Shown: one piece after another, positions 56,523 through 64,000 of the stretch
Layout: the number at the start of each line of letters is the position of its first letter
Numbering within the stretch: the first letter of the stretch is position 1
Assembly (NCBI GenBank): GCA_030848545.1
Contig: JAVDCA010000029.1
Location: forward strand, 1 to 64,000
Reading direction: 5' to 3'
DNA from: Astrobacterium formosum
GTDB taxonomy: Bacteria; Pseudomonadota; Alphaproteobacteria; Rhizobiales; Xanthobacteraceae
DNA: 64,000 nt
The notes under the pieces: generated by a model
The model's input: only the letters and a program-made list of their open reading frames with translations
Database searches by the model: none
Told to the model about the DNA's origin: nothing
Position numbers and translations under genes: made by a program

Positions 56523-57283
56523 GGCGCCGACGCCTTGCTGCGGCCGCGCGCGATGGCGTCGCGCATGCGTTCGACCGCCGCGCGCAGTCCCACGAAGATG
56601 GCATCCCCGATCAGGAAATGGCCGATGTTCAGTTCGGCGATCTCCGGCAGTGCCGCGATCGTCTCGGCGCTGGCGTGATCGAGCCCGTGGCCGGCATGCA
56701 CCTCAAGGCCGAGCGAGCGGGCGAGCCGGACGCCGGCGCGGATGCGGGCGAACTCGGCCAGGGCGCGCTCGTTCTCGCGGGCCGCGAGCGCCTCGCACCA
56801 GGCGCCGGTGTGGATTTCGATCACCGGCGCCCCGATGGCGGCGGCGGTCGTGATCTGGGCTTCGTCGGCGGCGATGAACAGCGACACGCGGATGCCGCCG
56901 GCCACGAGCTTCTGCACCGCCGGGGCGAGATGTTGGCGCGATCCGGCGACGTCGAGGCCCCCCTCGGTGGTACGCTCCTCGCGCCGCTCCGGCACCAGGC
57001 AGGCGGCGTGCGGCTTCACTCGCAGTGCGATCGCCACCATCTCGTCGGTCGCCGCCATTTCCAGATTGAGAGGCTTGCGGATGTGCTCCTTGAGTCGATG
57101 GATATCGTCGTCGCGGATGTGGCGGCGATCCTCGCGCAGATGTGCGGTGATGCCGTCGGCCCCGGCCGCGATGGCGACCTCGGCCGCGTGCAGTGGATCG
57201 GGATGGCGGCCGCCGCGGGCGTTGCGGACGGTGGCGACGTGATCGACGTTGACACCGAGCCTGACCGGAAGAAGTTCTGACAC
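56519..57283 (-). CDS. pdxJ: Pyridoxine 5'-phosphate synthase
   Basis: PdxJ makes pyridoxine phosphate, the last ring-closing step of the DXP-dependent vitamin B6 route. The 254-residue protein has '[18 protein letters not shown]', '[18 protein letters not shown]' and '[15 protein letters not shown]', the family signatures. It starts 7 bases after the rel stop and is coupled to acpS. Confidence 0.96.
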   Translation of the reverse strand: MSELLPVRLGVNVDHVATVRNARGGRHPDPLHAAEVAIAAGADGITAHLREDRRHIRDDDIHRLKEHIRKPLNLEMAATDEMVAIALRVKPHAACLVPERREERTTEGGLDVAGSRQHLAPAVQKLVAGGIRVSLFIAADEAQITTAAAIGAPVIEIHTGAWCEALAARENERALAEFARIRAGVRLARSLGLEVHAGHGLDHASAETIAALPEIAELNIGHFLIGDAIFVGLRAAVERMRDAIARGRSKASAP

Positions 57284-57290
57284 GCTGGGA

Positions 57291-59633
57291 CTATCCGTTG
57301 ACGCGCTCGACTTTTGCGACCATCGGCTTGGCGCGCAGCTGAGCGATGATGGCCGTGAGGTGTTTGAGGTCGTAGACTTCCAGATCGATGGTCATCTGGG
57401 TGAAATCGGGCGAGCGGCGCATCATGCGCACGTTGTCGATATTGCCGTCGTGCTCGGCGATCACCTGGGCGATGCCTGCGAGCGAGCCCGGCTCGTTGAG
57501 CGATTGGATCGAAAGACGGGCCGGAAAGCGCTGCGGCACCGTGTCGTCCACGTCCCAGCGCACGTCGAGCCATCGCTCCGGCGCATCTTCGTAAGCCTTC
57601 AAGGCCGCAGACTGGATCGGGTAGATGGTGATGCCCTCCCCCGGCGTGAGGATGCCGACGATGCGGTCACCCGGAACGGCACCGCCGTGGGGCGCAAAAC
57701 TCACCGGCAGGTCGCTGGTGATGCCGCGGATGGGAATGCCCTCGTCGCGACCGGGCGCGGCCGGCACCTTGAACTGCAAGGCCCGTCCCTTCTTGAGGCC
57801 GAACCAGCCGCTTTCCGGCTTCGGAGTCGGGATCACCGCCGTGCGTTCCTCCTTGTAGTCCGGATACATGGCACGGACGACGTCGGAGGCCTTCATCTCG
57901 CCGCGGCCGACGGATGCGAACACGTCGTCGATGTTCGAACGGGCGAGCCGCGGCAGCGCGCCGGTGAGCTTTTCGTCGGAATATTCCCGCTTGGCACGAA
58001 CGCACAGGCGTTCGACGATGCGCCGTCCGAGCCCCGCATATTGGGTCCGCACGGCGGCCCGCGTCGCCCGCCGGATGGCGGCCCGCGCCTTGCCGGTGAA
58101 GACGATGGATTCCCATGCCGCCGGCGGTGCGACCGCCGTCTTCGAGGTCAGGATCACGACTTCGTCGCCGTTCTGCAGCTCGGAAATCAGCGGCGCGATC
58201 TTGCCGTTGATCTTGCAGCCGACGGCGCGGTTGCCGACGTCGGTGTGGACCGCATAGGCGAAGTCGATGGGGGTAGCCTTGCGGGGCAGCGCAATCAGCT
58301 TGCCCTTGGGGGTGAAGCAGAACACCTGGTCCTGGAACAGTTCGAGCTTGGTGTGCTCGAGGAACTCTTCCGGATTGGAGCCCTCGGCCAGCAGCTCGAT
58401 GGTGCGCCGCAGCCACGCATAGGCGTTGGATTCGCGCGACAGGAGATCGATCGGCGAGCCGGTCGAGTCCTTGTAGAGGGCGTGGGCCGCGATGCCGTAT
58501 TCGGCGATCTCGTGCATCGCGTGGGTGCGGATCTGCAGCTCGACGCGCTGGTTGCCGGGGCCGATCACGGTGGTGTGGAGGGAGCGGTAGTCGTTCTGCT
58601 TGGGGGTCGACACATAGTCTTTGAACCGGCCGGGAACCACCGGCCATGTGGTGTGGACGACGCCCAGCGCCTGGTAGCATTCGGGCACGGTCGGCACGAC
58701 GACCCGGAAACCGAAAATGTCGGACAATTGCTCGAACCCGACCGCCTTGCGCTCCATCTTGCGCCATACCGAATAGGCGCGCTTGCGCCGGCCCGTCACC
58801 GTCGCCGAGATACCGCGATCGGCGAGTTTTCGGGTCAGCTGCTGTTCGATCTCGCCGATCAGGATCTTGGAGCGGGCGGCGAGTTCGTCGAGGCGGGCGT
58901 TAATGACCCGGTGGGCCTCCGGGTGCAGTTCGCGAAAGGACAGGTTCTCCAGTTCCTCGCGCAACTCGTACATGCCGATACGCCCGGCGAGCGGCGCGTA
59001 GATGTCGATCGTCTCCTCGGCGATCCGCCGCCGCGCTTCCGGCGGCATGTGCCCGAGGGTACGCATGTTGTGCAGGCGGTCGGCGAGCTTGACCAGAAGA
59101 ACGCGCACGTCCTCCGCGATGGCGAGGAGAAGCTTGCGCAGGTTCTCCGCCTGCTTGGCCTCGCGCGAGACAAGGTCGAGGCGGGCGAGCTTGGTCAGCC
59201 CTTCGACCAGATGGCCGATGTCCTTGCCGAACACCTGGTCGATCTCGGCGCGGGTCGCCTCGGTATCCTCGATGGTGTCGTGCAGGAGCGCCGCCGCGAT
59301 GGTGGCATCGTCCAGCTTGAGGTCGGTGAGGATGGCGGCGACTTCGAGCGGATGGGTGAAATAGGGGTCGCCGGAGGCGCGCTTTTGCTCGCCATGGGCC
59401 TTCATGGCGTACACATAGGCGCGGTTGAGCAGGTCCTCGTCGGCCTTGGGGTTGTAGTTCTTTACCCGCTCGACCAGCTCGTATTGGCGCATCATCTGGG
59501 CCGGACGGCGCACCACTTCCCGCGGTTCGGCCTCCACCGGCGGCTCCACCCGCGCCACCACCTCCAACTCACGGCGCAGCTCCGATCGCCGTTTGGGCTG
59601 TTGCTGCATGCGTGGCAGGTCGGTCGTACCCAT
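57291..59633 (-). CDS. rel: Bifunctional (p)ppGpp synthetase/hydrolase
   Basis: Rel makes and degrades the stringent-response alarmone (p)ppGpp. The 780-residue protein has an HD hydrolase domain with '[11 protein letters not shown]', a synthetase domain with '[15 protein letters not shown]', a TGS domain ('[20 protein letters not shown]') and a C-terminal ACT domain. Both enzyme halves look intact, as in other alphaproteobacteria with one Rel. ATG 59633 has an AGGA site; 59609 and a shorter start near 59495 are possible. Confidence 0.93.
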   Translation of the reverse strand: MGTTDLPRMQQQPKRRSELRRELEVVARVEPPVEAEPREVVRRPAQMMRQYELVERVKNYNPKADEDLLNRAYVYAMKAHGEQKRASGDPYFTHPLEVAAILTDLKLDDATIAAALLHDTIEDTEATRAEIDQVFGKDIGHLVEGLTKLARLDLVSREAKQAENLRKLLLAIAEDVRVLLVKLADRLHNMRTLGHMPPEARRRIAEETIDIYAPLAGRIGMYELREELENLSFRELHPEAHRVINARLDELAARSKILIGEIEQQLTRKLADRGISATVTGRRKRAYSVWRKMERKAVGFEQLSDIFGFRVVVPTVPECYQALGVVHTTWPVVPGRFKDYVSTPKQNDYRSLHTTVIGPGNQRVELQIRTHAMHEIAEYGIAAHALYKDSTGSPIDLLSRESNAYAWLRRTIELLAEGSNPEEFLEHTKLELFQDQVFCFTPKGKLIALPRKATPIDFAYAVHTDVGNRAVGCKINGKIAPLISELQNGDEVVILTSKTAVAPPAAWESIVFTGKARAAIRRATRAAVRTQYAGLGRRIVERLCVRAKREYSDEKLTGALPRLARSNIDDVFASVGRGEMKASDVVRAMYPDYKEERTAVIPTPKPESGWFGLKKGRALQFKVPAAPGRDEGIPIRGITSDLPVSFAPHGGAVPGDRIVGILTPGEGITIYPIQSAALKAYEDAPERWLDVRWDVDDTVPQRFPARLSIQSLNEPGSLAGIAQVIAEHDGNIDNVRMMRRSPDFTQMTIDLEVYDLKHLTAIIAQLRAKPMVAKVERVNG

Positions 59634-59784
59634 GATGTCCTGAAAGCGACGGCCACTCGGGCCGGAAAACAACGCTTCCGTCTATGATCGGGGCGAATCC
59701 GGCCGGTCACAAGGCGAAATTCATGATCTGGTTCACAAAACTGAACCCGGCGGCGGCCACGACCGGCCGCGGTGGCCGCCGAAC

Positions 59785-59810
59785 AAAAAGGCCCGGCGGA
59801 ACGCCGGGCC
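59785..59810 (-). terminator. Terminator of rpoZ
   Basis: On the minus strand GGCCCGGCG and CGCCGGGCC form a 9-bp stem with a 3-base loop, followed by TTTTT, 34 bases after the rpoZ stop. This separates rpoZ from rel. Confidence 0.85.
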
Positions 59811-59843
59811 GAAACCACTCACGGACCGCCTATGTCGGTGCCG

Positions 59844-60248
59844 TCACTCCTCTTCGTCGGGCTCGACCGGCTCCGGCCTCTCCTCGGGCGGCGCCAGGCC
59901 TTCGAGGCCCTTGAGGAGCTCTTCTTCGGTCATACGTTCCCCGATTACCTCGGTATCATCGGCATCCACGGAGCCGCTGGACCCGATCAGGGGGACGTTG
60001 TCGGGCTCCGGCTCGTCCACCTCCACATACTTCTGCAGAGTGTGGATGAGGTCTTCCTTGAGGTCTCCCGGGGAAATGGTCTCCTCGGCGATCTCGCGCA
60101 GGGCGACCACTGGATTCTTGTCGTTGTCGCGATCCAGCGTGATTTGCGAGCCGGACGAGATCATACGGGCGCGATGGCTGGCGAGCAGCACGAGGTCGAA
60201 GCGGTTTTCGACCTTGTCGATGCAATCTTCTACGGTGACACGGGCCAT
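59844..60248 (-). CDS. rpoZ: RNA polymerase omega subunit
   Basis: Omega holds the beta' subunit and forms part of the ppGpp site. The 134-residue protein has the invariant start [19 protein letters not shown] and '[20 protein letters not shown]', with the long acidic tail typical of Rhizobiales. It precedes rel in the standard order. Confidence 0.97.
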   Translation of the reverse strand: MARVTVEDCIDKVENRFDLVLLASHRARMISSGSQITLDRDNDKNPVVALREIAEETISPGDLKEDLIHTLQKYVEVDEPEPDNVPLIGSSGSVDADDTEVIGERMTEEELLKGLEGLAPPEERPEPVEPDEEE

Positions 60249-60567
60249 GCCTCGTCACTCCCATAAGTAGGTTCAGTATAGGGATTCCGATGCTAGGTAT
60301 CGCCACCAGAGCGAAAGCGCAAGGGCATATCGCGCCGAATTATTGACTTGGCGTTACCGCCCGCCTCTGTTAGGCCAGCGCCGGGAAGCGACACCGGCGC
60401 CCGTTTTTCGGACGCGCAGGCGGCCCACGGTAGCTAGGGGCCCCCGGTTCGGCGTTTCCAACGACGATGTTAGACCCGTCTATTGCAGCACATCTCCGGT
60501 CGCGCCCGGGCTAAGGCGCCGTGACCGGCGGAACCCACGGACCAAGAAAAGCTTCGAAAGACACACC

Positions 60568-61239
60568 ATGGCGGTACCGACTGAAAAAATCGCTCTGTTC
60601 ATTGATGGCGCCAATCTCTACGCAACGGCCAAGTCCCTCGGCTTCGACATCGACTACAAGCGGCTCCTGCGAGAATTCCACTCGCGCGGCTATCTGTTGC
60701 GCGCTTTCTATTACACCGCTGTGATCGAGGACCAGGAGTACTCGTCGATCCGCCCGCTGATCGATTGGCTCGACTACAACGGCTACACGGTCGTCACCAA
60801 GGCGACCAAGGAGTTCGTCGACCAGACCGGCCGCCGCAAGGTCAAGGGCAACATGGACATCGAACTCGCCGTCGACGCCATGGAGACCGCCGGCAACATC
60901 GATCACATGGTGCTGTTTTCCGGCGACGGTGACTTCCGCTCACTGGTGGAAGCCGTCCAGCGCCGCGGCGTGCGCGTCACGGTGGTCTCGACCATTTCGA
61001 CCCAGCCCCCCATGGTCGCCGACGAACTGCGCCGGCAGGCCGACATCTTCCTCGACATCGTCGACCTGCAATCCAAGATCGGCCGCGATCCTTCAGAACG
61101 CACCGAACGGCCGCCGCGCGAAGGACGCGAGCCGCGTGAGCCGCGCCAGCATACGCCCCAGTTCCTGCAGCGCAGCGTTGCTCCGCCGCGAGCCCCCGCC
61201 CAGCCGGGCGCGGGCGACGACGAGTTCGACGAGGACTGA
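60568..61239 (+). CDS. NYN domain protein (LabA/DUF88 family)
   Basis: The 223-residue protein has the NYN (PIN-like) nuclease fold with acidic residues in 'ALFIDGANLY', 'KGNMDIELAVDAME' and 'LFSGDGDFRSLVEA', predicting a metal-dependent RNase. The C-terminal 55 residues are Arg/Pro/Glu-rich and probably unfolded. It is next to rpoZ and only 10 bases before a uracil-DNA glycosylase, a neighbourhood conserved in Rhizobiales. Confidence 0.9.
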   Translation: MAVPTEKIALFIDGANLYATAKSLGFDIDYKRLLREFHSRGYLLRAFYYTAVIEDQEYSSIRPLIDWLDYNGYTVVTKATKEFVDQTGRRKVKGNMDIELAVDAMETAGNIDHMVLFSGDGDFRSLVEAVQRRGVRVTVVSTISTQPPMVADELRRQADIFLDIVDLQSKIGRDPSERTERPPREGREPREPRQHTPQFLQRSVAPPRAPAQPGAGDDEFDED

Positions 61240-61249
61240 GGGGGCAGCC

Positions 61250-61942
61250 ATGCCCCTCCCCGCCCACGCACCTGGTCACGCATCTGGCCACGAGCCGGAC
61301 CGCGACTGCCCGCGCTGTCCGCGCCTGGTGGCATTCCGTGAAACCTGGCGGGCGCGCCAGCCGGGCTGGTTCAATGCCCCGGTCCCCTCATTCGGGCCGG
61401 ACGATGCTCGCCTGCTGATCGTCGGCCTCGCGCCCGGCCTTCAAGGAGCCAACGCCACCGGCCGGCCGTTCACCGGCGACTGGGCCGGCGATCTCCTCTA
61501 CGCGACCCTGATCGAGTTCGGCTTCGCGCGCGGCCAGTACGACGAGCGACCCGATGACGGACTGGAACTCGTCGACTGCCGGATCACCAATGCGGTGCGG
61601 TGCGTGCCACCGGAAAACAAGCCGATCGGGGCGGAGATCGCCACCTGCCGGGACTATCTGCGTCCGCAACTCGCCGCCGATCGGCCGGTGCGGGCGGTGG
61701 TGGCACTCGGCCGCATCGCCCATGACAGCCTGCTCGCCACGCTGGGTCGCCGCGCCGCCTCGGCACCGTTCGGCCACGGCGCCGTCCACGATTGCGGCAC
61801 GTTTTCGCTCTATGACAGCTATCACTGCTCCCGCTACAACACCAATACGAGGCGCCTGACTCCGGACATGTTCCGCAAGGTGTTTGCGGACGTGCGCCGG
61901 TTCATCGATCGAGCCGACGCCGGCGTGCGCAGAAGCCGTTGA
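61250..61942 (+). CDS. Uracil-DNA glycosylase, family 5 (UdgB-like)
   Basis: The 230-residue protein has four cysteines fit for an iron-sulfur cluster (CPRCPR near the start, later C's), motif A 'GLAPGLQGANATGRPFTGDW' and motif B 'HCSRYNTNTRRL', the form found in family 5 enzymes. It removes uracil and other deaminated bases. An AGGGGG site precedes the ATG. Confidence 0.88.
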   Translation: MPLPAHAPGHASGHEPDRDCPRCPRLVAFRETWRARQPGWFNAPVPSFGPDDARLLIVGLAPGLQGANATGRPFTGDWAGDLLYATLIEFGFARGQYDERPDDGLELVDCRITNAVRCVPPENKPIGAEIATCRDYLRPQLAADRPVRAVVALGRIAHDSLLATLGRRAASAPFGHGAVHDCGTFSLYDSYHCSRYNTNTRRLTPDMFRKVFADVRRFIDRADAGVRRSR

Positions 61943-61982
61943 ATCCACCCGACCCGCCGGCCTGTTTTCGTCATGGAGCGGA

Positions 61983-63533
61983 TCAGTCCGGGATCGGCGT
62001 CCAGCGCGCCGGCAGGAAAGTGCCGTAAACGAACTGGATCTGATCGAGTTCCGAGCCGCTGCGCCCGGCAAAGCCGAGCAGGAACGATCCGTTCGGCACG
62101 TTCTCATTGAACGGATCGCCACCGCCGCCACCGCCATCGAGCGCGTCGCCGTTGCTGGTCTTGAAGGTCAGATGATCGACCCGCTTGCCGCTGCGCCCGG
62201 CGATATCGGCCACCACATTGCCGTGCTTGAGATTGATCTTGTTGCTGAGGCTGCCGCCGTTGCCGCCATGCTCGACCGTCCAGGTGGTGGACGTGTTGGT
62301 ATAGGTGGTGATCAGCTTGTCGATGCGTGCACCGCAGCGCAGTTGTAGCGCACTGATCCGGGTCTGCTGCGGGATCGCCGTGTCGACGTTGACGTCGTCG
62401 AACGGGCCACCACCGCCGCCGCCACGGCTCTCCGAGTGCTTGACCTCGTACTCGAGTTCCGGCGTGCCATTGTCCAGCGACGGCAGCTTGGGCGACACGA
62501 ACGAGCCGGTCGGATCGTTTTCATAGGCGATGATCAGGTTGTTGATCGTGTCATGATCGGTCTTCGCCGCCGCCGCCGTGGCATCGACCTTGCCGTCGCT
62601 GTAGCCGCCGTAGAACTGGTAGACTTGCTTGATCCACTCGATCTGGTTCTGCAGTTGCTGAATCGTCACCAGCGGCTTGGTCAGGCCGCCCACCACGGTG
62701 TTGCCGACGAAGAACTCGCGGTTTTTGGCGACGGGCTGGAAGTCGCCGAAATTCGGTACCCGTTCGTAGCCCAGGGTCTCGAATTCGACGATCGCCGGCG
62801 CCGTGAGCTCCATCGACGGAAAGGCGAGCGCGAACTCGATGATGTGGTCGCTGTCGGGAAACTTGGGGTCGCGGATACCGGACATGTTCTGGTCGAATGC
62901 GATCCGGGTGGTGACCGACGAGTTGAACGAGCTGATCTTGGTCTGCAACGAAGCATCGACGCTGCCGCCCTGAAAGATGCCGTGGGCATTCATCGACGCG
63001 GTGAGCTCGAACTGCTCCTCGCGAGTCTGCGAAAAATAGGTGTAGACCGCATAGTACTCGCCGCCCTCCGAGACGGAGGAGATGAAGGAGTCGCCATAAC
63101 CACGGAAGAAGTTCCGCAGCTCCTCGGTGCCGTGCGGCGGATTCATGCCCTGTTTAAGCGCGGCATGGGTCATGACTTCGCTGCCCTTCAGATGCCGGGC
63201 GAAGACGACGATCGAGACGCTGAAGGTCGTGATATTGAGGTTGTGGACGAATTTCGTCTTCTGATCGACATTGCCGACCGGGCCGAAGCTCACCGACAGC
63301 GATTGATCGATCTCGAGCGCGCTGCTCAGCGTCTCGATGTCCGTGCAGATCCGATAGCTGACGCTGCTGGTGCCGCCGACGGTCTTCGTCTCGCCGGTGA
63401 GTGCCGTCGACAGGCCGCTGCCCGTGACGCTGTCATATCCTTGAAACACTGCGACCGGGGCCGCGCGAGCGACGACATCGGTCGCTACTGTTTCGACGCT
63501 GACCGGCGCGGCGGAACGAATGAGTTCAGCCAT
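61983..63533 (-). CDS. MACPF-like protein with C-terminal jacalin-like lectin domain
   Basis: The 516-residue protein starts at 63533 after GGGGAGG. Its N-terminal part (about 30-290) begins 'FQGYDSVTG' and carries YGDSF-x6-GG at 146-158, close to the perforin signature Y-G-[TS]-H-[FY]-x6-G-G. The last 150 residues (about 370-507) show a jacalin lectin pattern: GGGGGGPFDD, then EHGGNGG, 'IAGRSGKRVDHLTFKT' and 'LLGFAGRSGSELDQIQF'. No signal peptide is visible. A pore-forming or host-binding role is possible, but the MACPF call is from short motifs only. It stands alone between unrelated core genes. Confidence 0.7.
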   Translation of the reverse strand: MAELIRSAAPVSVETVATDVVARAAPVAVFQGYDSVTGSGLSTALTGETKTVGGTSSVSYRICTDIETLSSALEIDQSLSVSFGPVGNVDQKTKFVHNLNITTFSVSIVVFARHLKGSEVMTHAALKQGMNPPHGTEELRNFFRGYGDSFISSVSEGGEYYAVYTYFSQTREEQFELTASMNAHGIFQGGSVDASLQTKISSFNSSVTTRIAFDQNMSGIRDPKFPDSDHIIEFALAFPSMELTAPAIVEFETLGYERVPNFGDFQPVAKNREFFVGNTVVGGLTKPLVTIQQLQNQIEWIKQVYQFYGGYSDGKVDATAAAAKTDHDTINNLIIAYENDPTGSFVSPKLPSLDNGTPELEYEVKHSESRGGGGGGPFDDVNVDTAIPQQTRISALQLRCGARIDKLITTYTNTSTTWTVEHGGNGGSLSNKINLKHGNVVADIAGRSGKRVDHLTFKTSNGDALDGGGGGGDPFNENVPNGSFLLGFAGRSGSELDQIQFVYGTFLPARWTPIPD

Positions 63534-63717
63534 GGTGACCTCCCCGCTGAAAGCGTCAGGCCGCCGGCTTCGTCTCATCCGGCTTCAACCCAGCGCCGCA
63601 TCTGACTAACACACAATCTACAGTAGTTAAATACTATGATACGGCGAAAGTGTTTCAGCGCACCCTCAGTGGTCGATTTCGGGGGATGGGCGATTTGGCA
63701 CGAACCCGGAAGGGCAG

Positions 63718-64000
63718 TCATGGGTCGCGCAGCCAAGCGACCACCTGCTCGGCGCTCTTGTCTGGCGGATAGACCGGATAGAAGACCTTGCGCACGACCC
63801 CGTCGGTGATGACCAGCACCATGCGCTTCAAGAGCGTCATGCCCGAAATCGTGAAGGTCGGCAGACGCAGCGCCAGGGCAAACTCGAGATCCTCGTCGGA
63901 CAACAGCGGGAACGGCAGGTGAAGCCGCTCGACGGCTTCGCGCTGATAGTCGCTGTCCTGGGTCGACAGGCCGAACACGCGGGTGACACCGAGTCCCTGG
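63718..64000 (-). CDS. Peroxiredoxin (AhpC/TSA-like), 5' end outside window
   Basis: The visible C-terminal 94 residues (stop at 63718) read 'VTRVFGLSTQDSDYQREAVE', 'LHLPFPLLSDEDLEFALALR' and 'LLKRMVLVITDGVVRKVFYP'. This is the thioredoxin-fold end of a peroxiredoxin of the BCP/redoxin type. The peroxidatic cysteine would be in the missing part. It should reduce peroxides. Confidence 0.85.
   Translation of the reverse strand, partial: QGLGVTRVFGLSTQDSDYQREAVERLHLPFPLLSDEDLEFALALRLPTFTISGMTLLKRMVLVITDGVVRKVFYPVYPPDKSAEQVVAWLRDP

Noticed and set aside
57249-59687. Plus-strand open frame of 812 codons opposite rel
   Set aside because: The minus strand holds a complete Rel protein with HD, synthetase, TGS and ACT domains; the opposite frame has none.

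Overview
The window is GC-rich alphaproteobacterial chromosome, most likely from the Hyphomicrobiales (Rhizobiales). This rests on conserved gene blocks (merR-ihfA-fabH-plsX-DUF177-bamE-hppA; glyA-nrdR-ribD-ribE-ribH-nusB-thiL; lepB-rnc-era-recO-parC with acpS-pdxJ-rel-rpoZ), a liberibacter/rhizobial LdtR regulator next to an L,D-transpeptidase, DUF3551, DUF6766 and DUF6898 proteins, an Omp25/Omp31-type barrel protein, a FixK/FNR box and palindromic dispersed repeats typical of this order. Genus cannot be decided from the sequence alone.

Region 1 (1-8476) is the right part of a prophage or integrative element whose left end lies outside the window. A leftward operon with 4-bp overlaps (85-aa protein, HTH protein, membrane protein, small protein, OmpR-like winged-helix protein, ParB/MT-A70 methylase) faces a LexA/CI-type S24 repressor. 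Five copies of a 14-bp palindrome (CGGG, six mostly A/T bases, CCCG) lie at the control region and beyond the repressor, two of them exactly inside promoter spacers. The element ends with an excisionase-like protein, a tyrosine integrase and a 3' fragment of tRNA-Pro (attR).

Region 2 (8.5-27 kb) returns to the chromosome: a HicB-like protein, palindromic repeats, a GMC oxidoreductase/SDR pair, then the fatty-acid/phospholipid block (plsX, fabH) with ihfA and a MerR regulator, a bc1 chaperone, bamE, the proton pyrophosphatase hppA, an outer-membrane protein, an FMN alpha-hydroxy-acid dehydrogenase, and thiL-nusB-ribH-ribE-ribD. A RelB/YafQ-type toxin-antitoxin cassette sits between two copies of the hppA 3' end, and its toxin has a nonsense codon.

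Region 3 (27.2-33.2 kb) is a plus-strand cassette inside the otherwise leftward ribD/nrdR/glyA order: a LysR regulator, a TRAP transporter (dctP, dctQ, dctM), a DUF2848 protein and a YcsI-family hydro-lyase. It looks like uptake and breakdown of an organic acid that is not identified here.

Region 4 (33.3-47.4 kb) holds nrdR, glyA, an L,D-transpeptidase with its LdtR regulator, a valine-degradation group (hydroxyisobutyrate dehydrogenase, hydroxyisobutyryl-CoA hydrolase, acyl-CoA dehydrogenase), hemB, threonine dehydratase, an RDD protein and the leucyltransferase bpt. Region 5 (47.4-48.6 kb) is a small AT-richer island with a frameshifted HEPN gene and its partner, upstream of parC.

Region 6 (48.6-64 kb) is core information-processing sequence (parC, recO, era, rnc, lepB, acpS, pdxJ, rel, rpoZ) with a FixK-box cytochrome c peroxidase, an NYN-domain protein and a family-5 uracil-DNA glycosylase. 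It is followed by the most unusual gene of the window, a 516-residue protein with a perforin (MACPF)-like signature and a C-terminal jacalin-like lectin domain, and finally by a partial peroxiredoxin.
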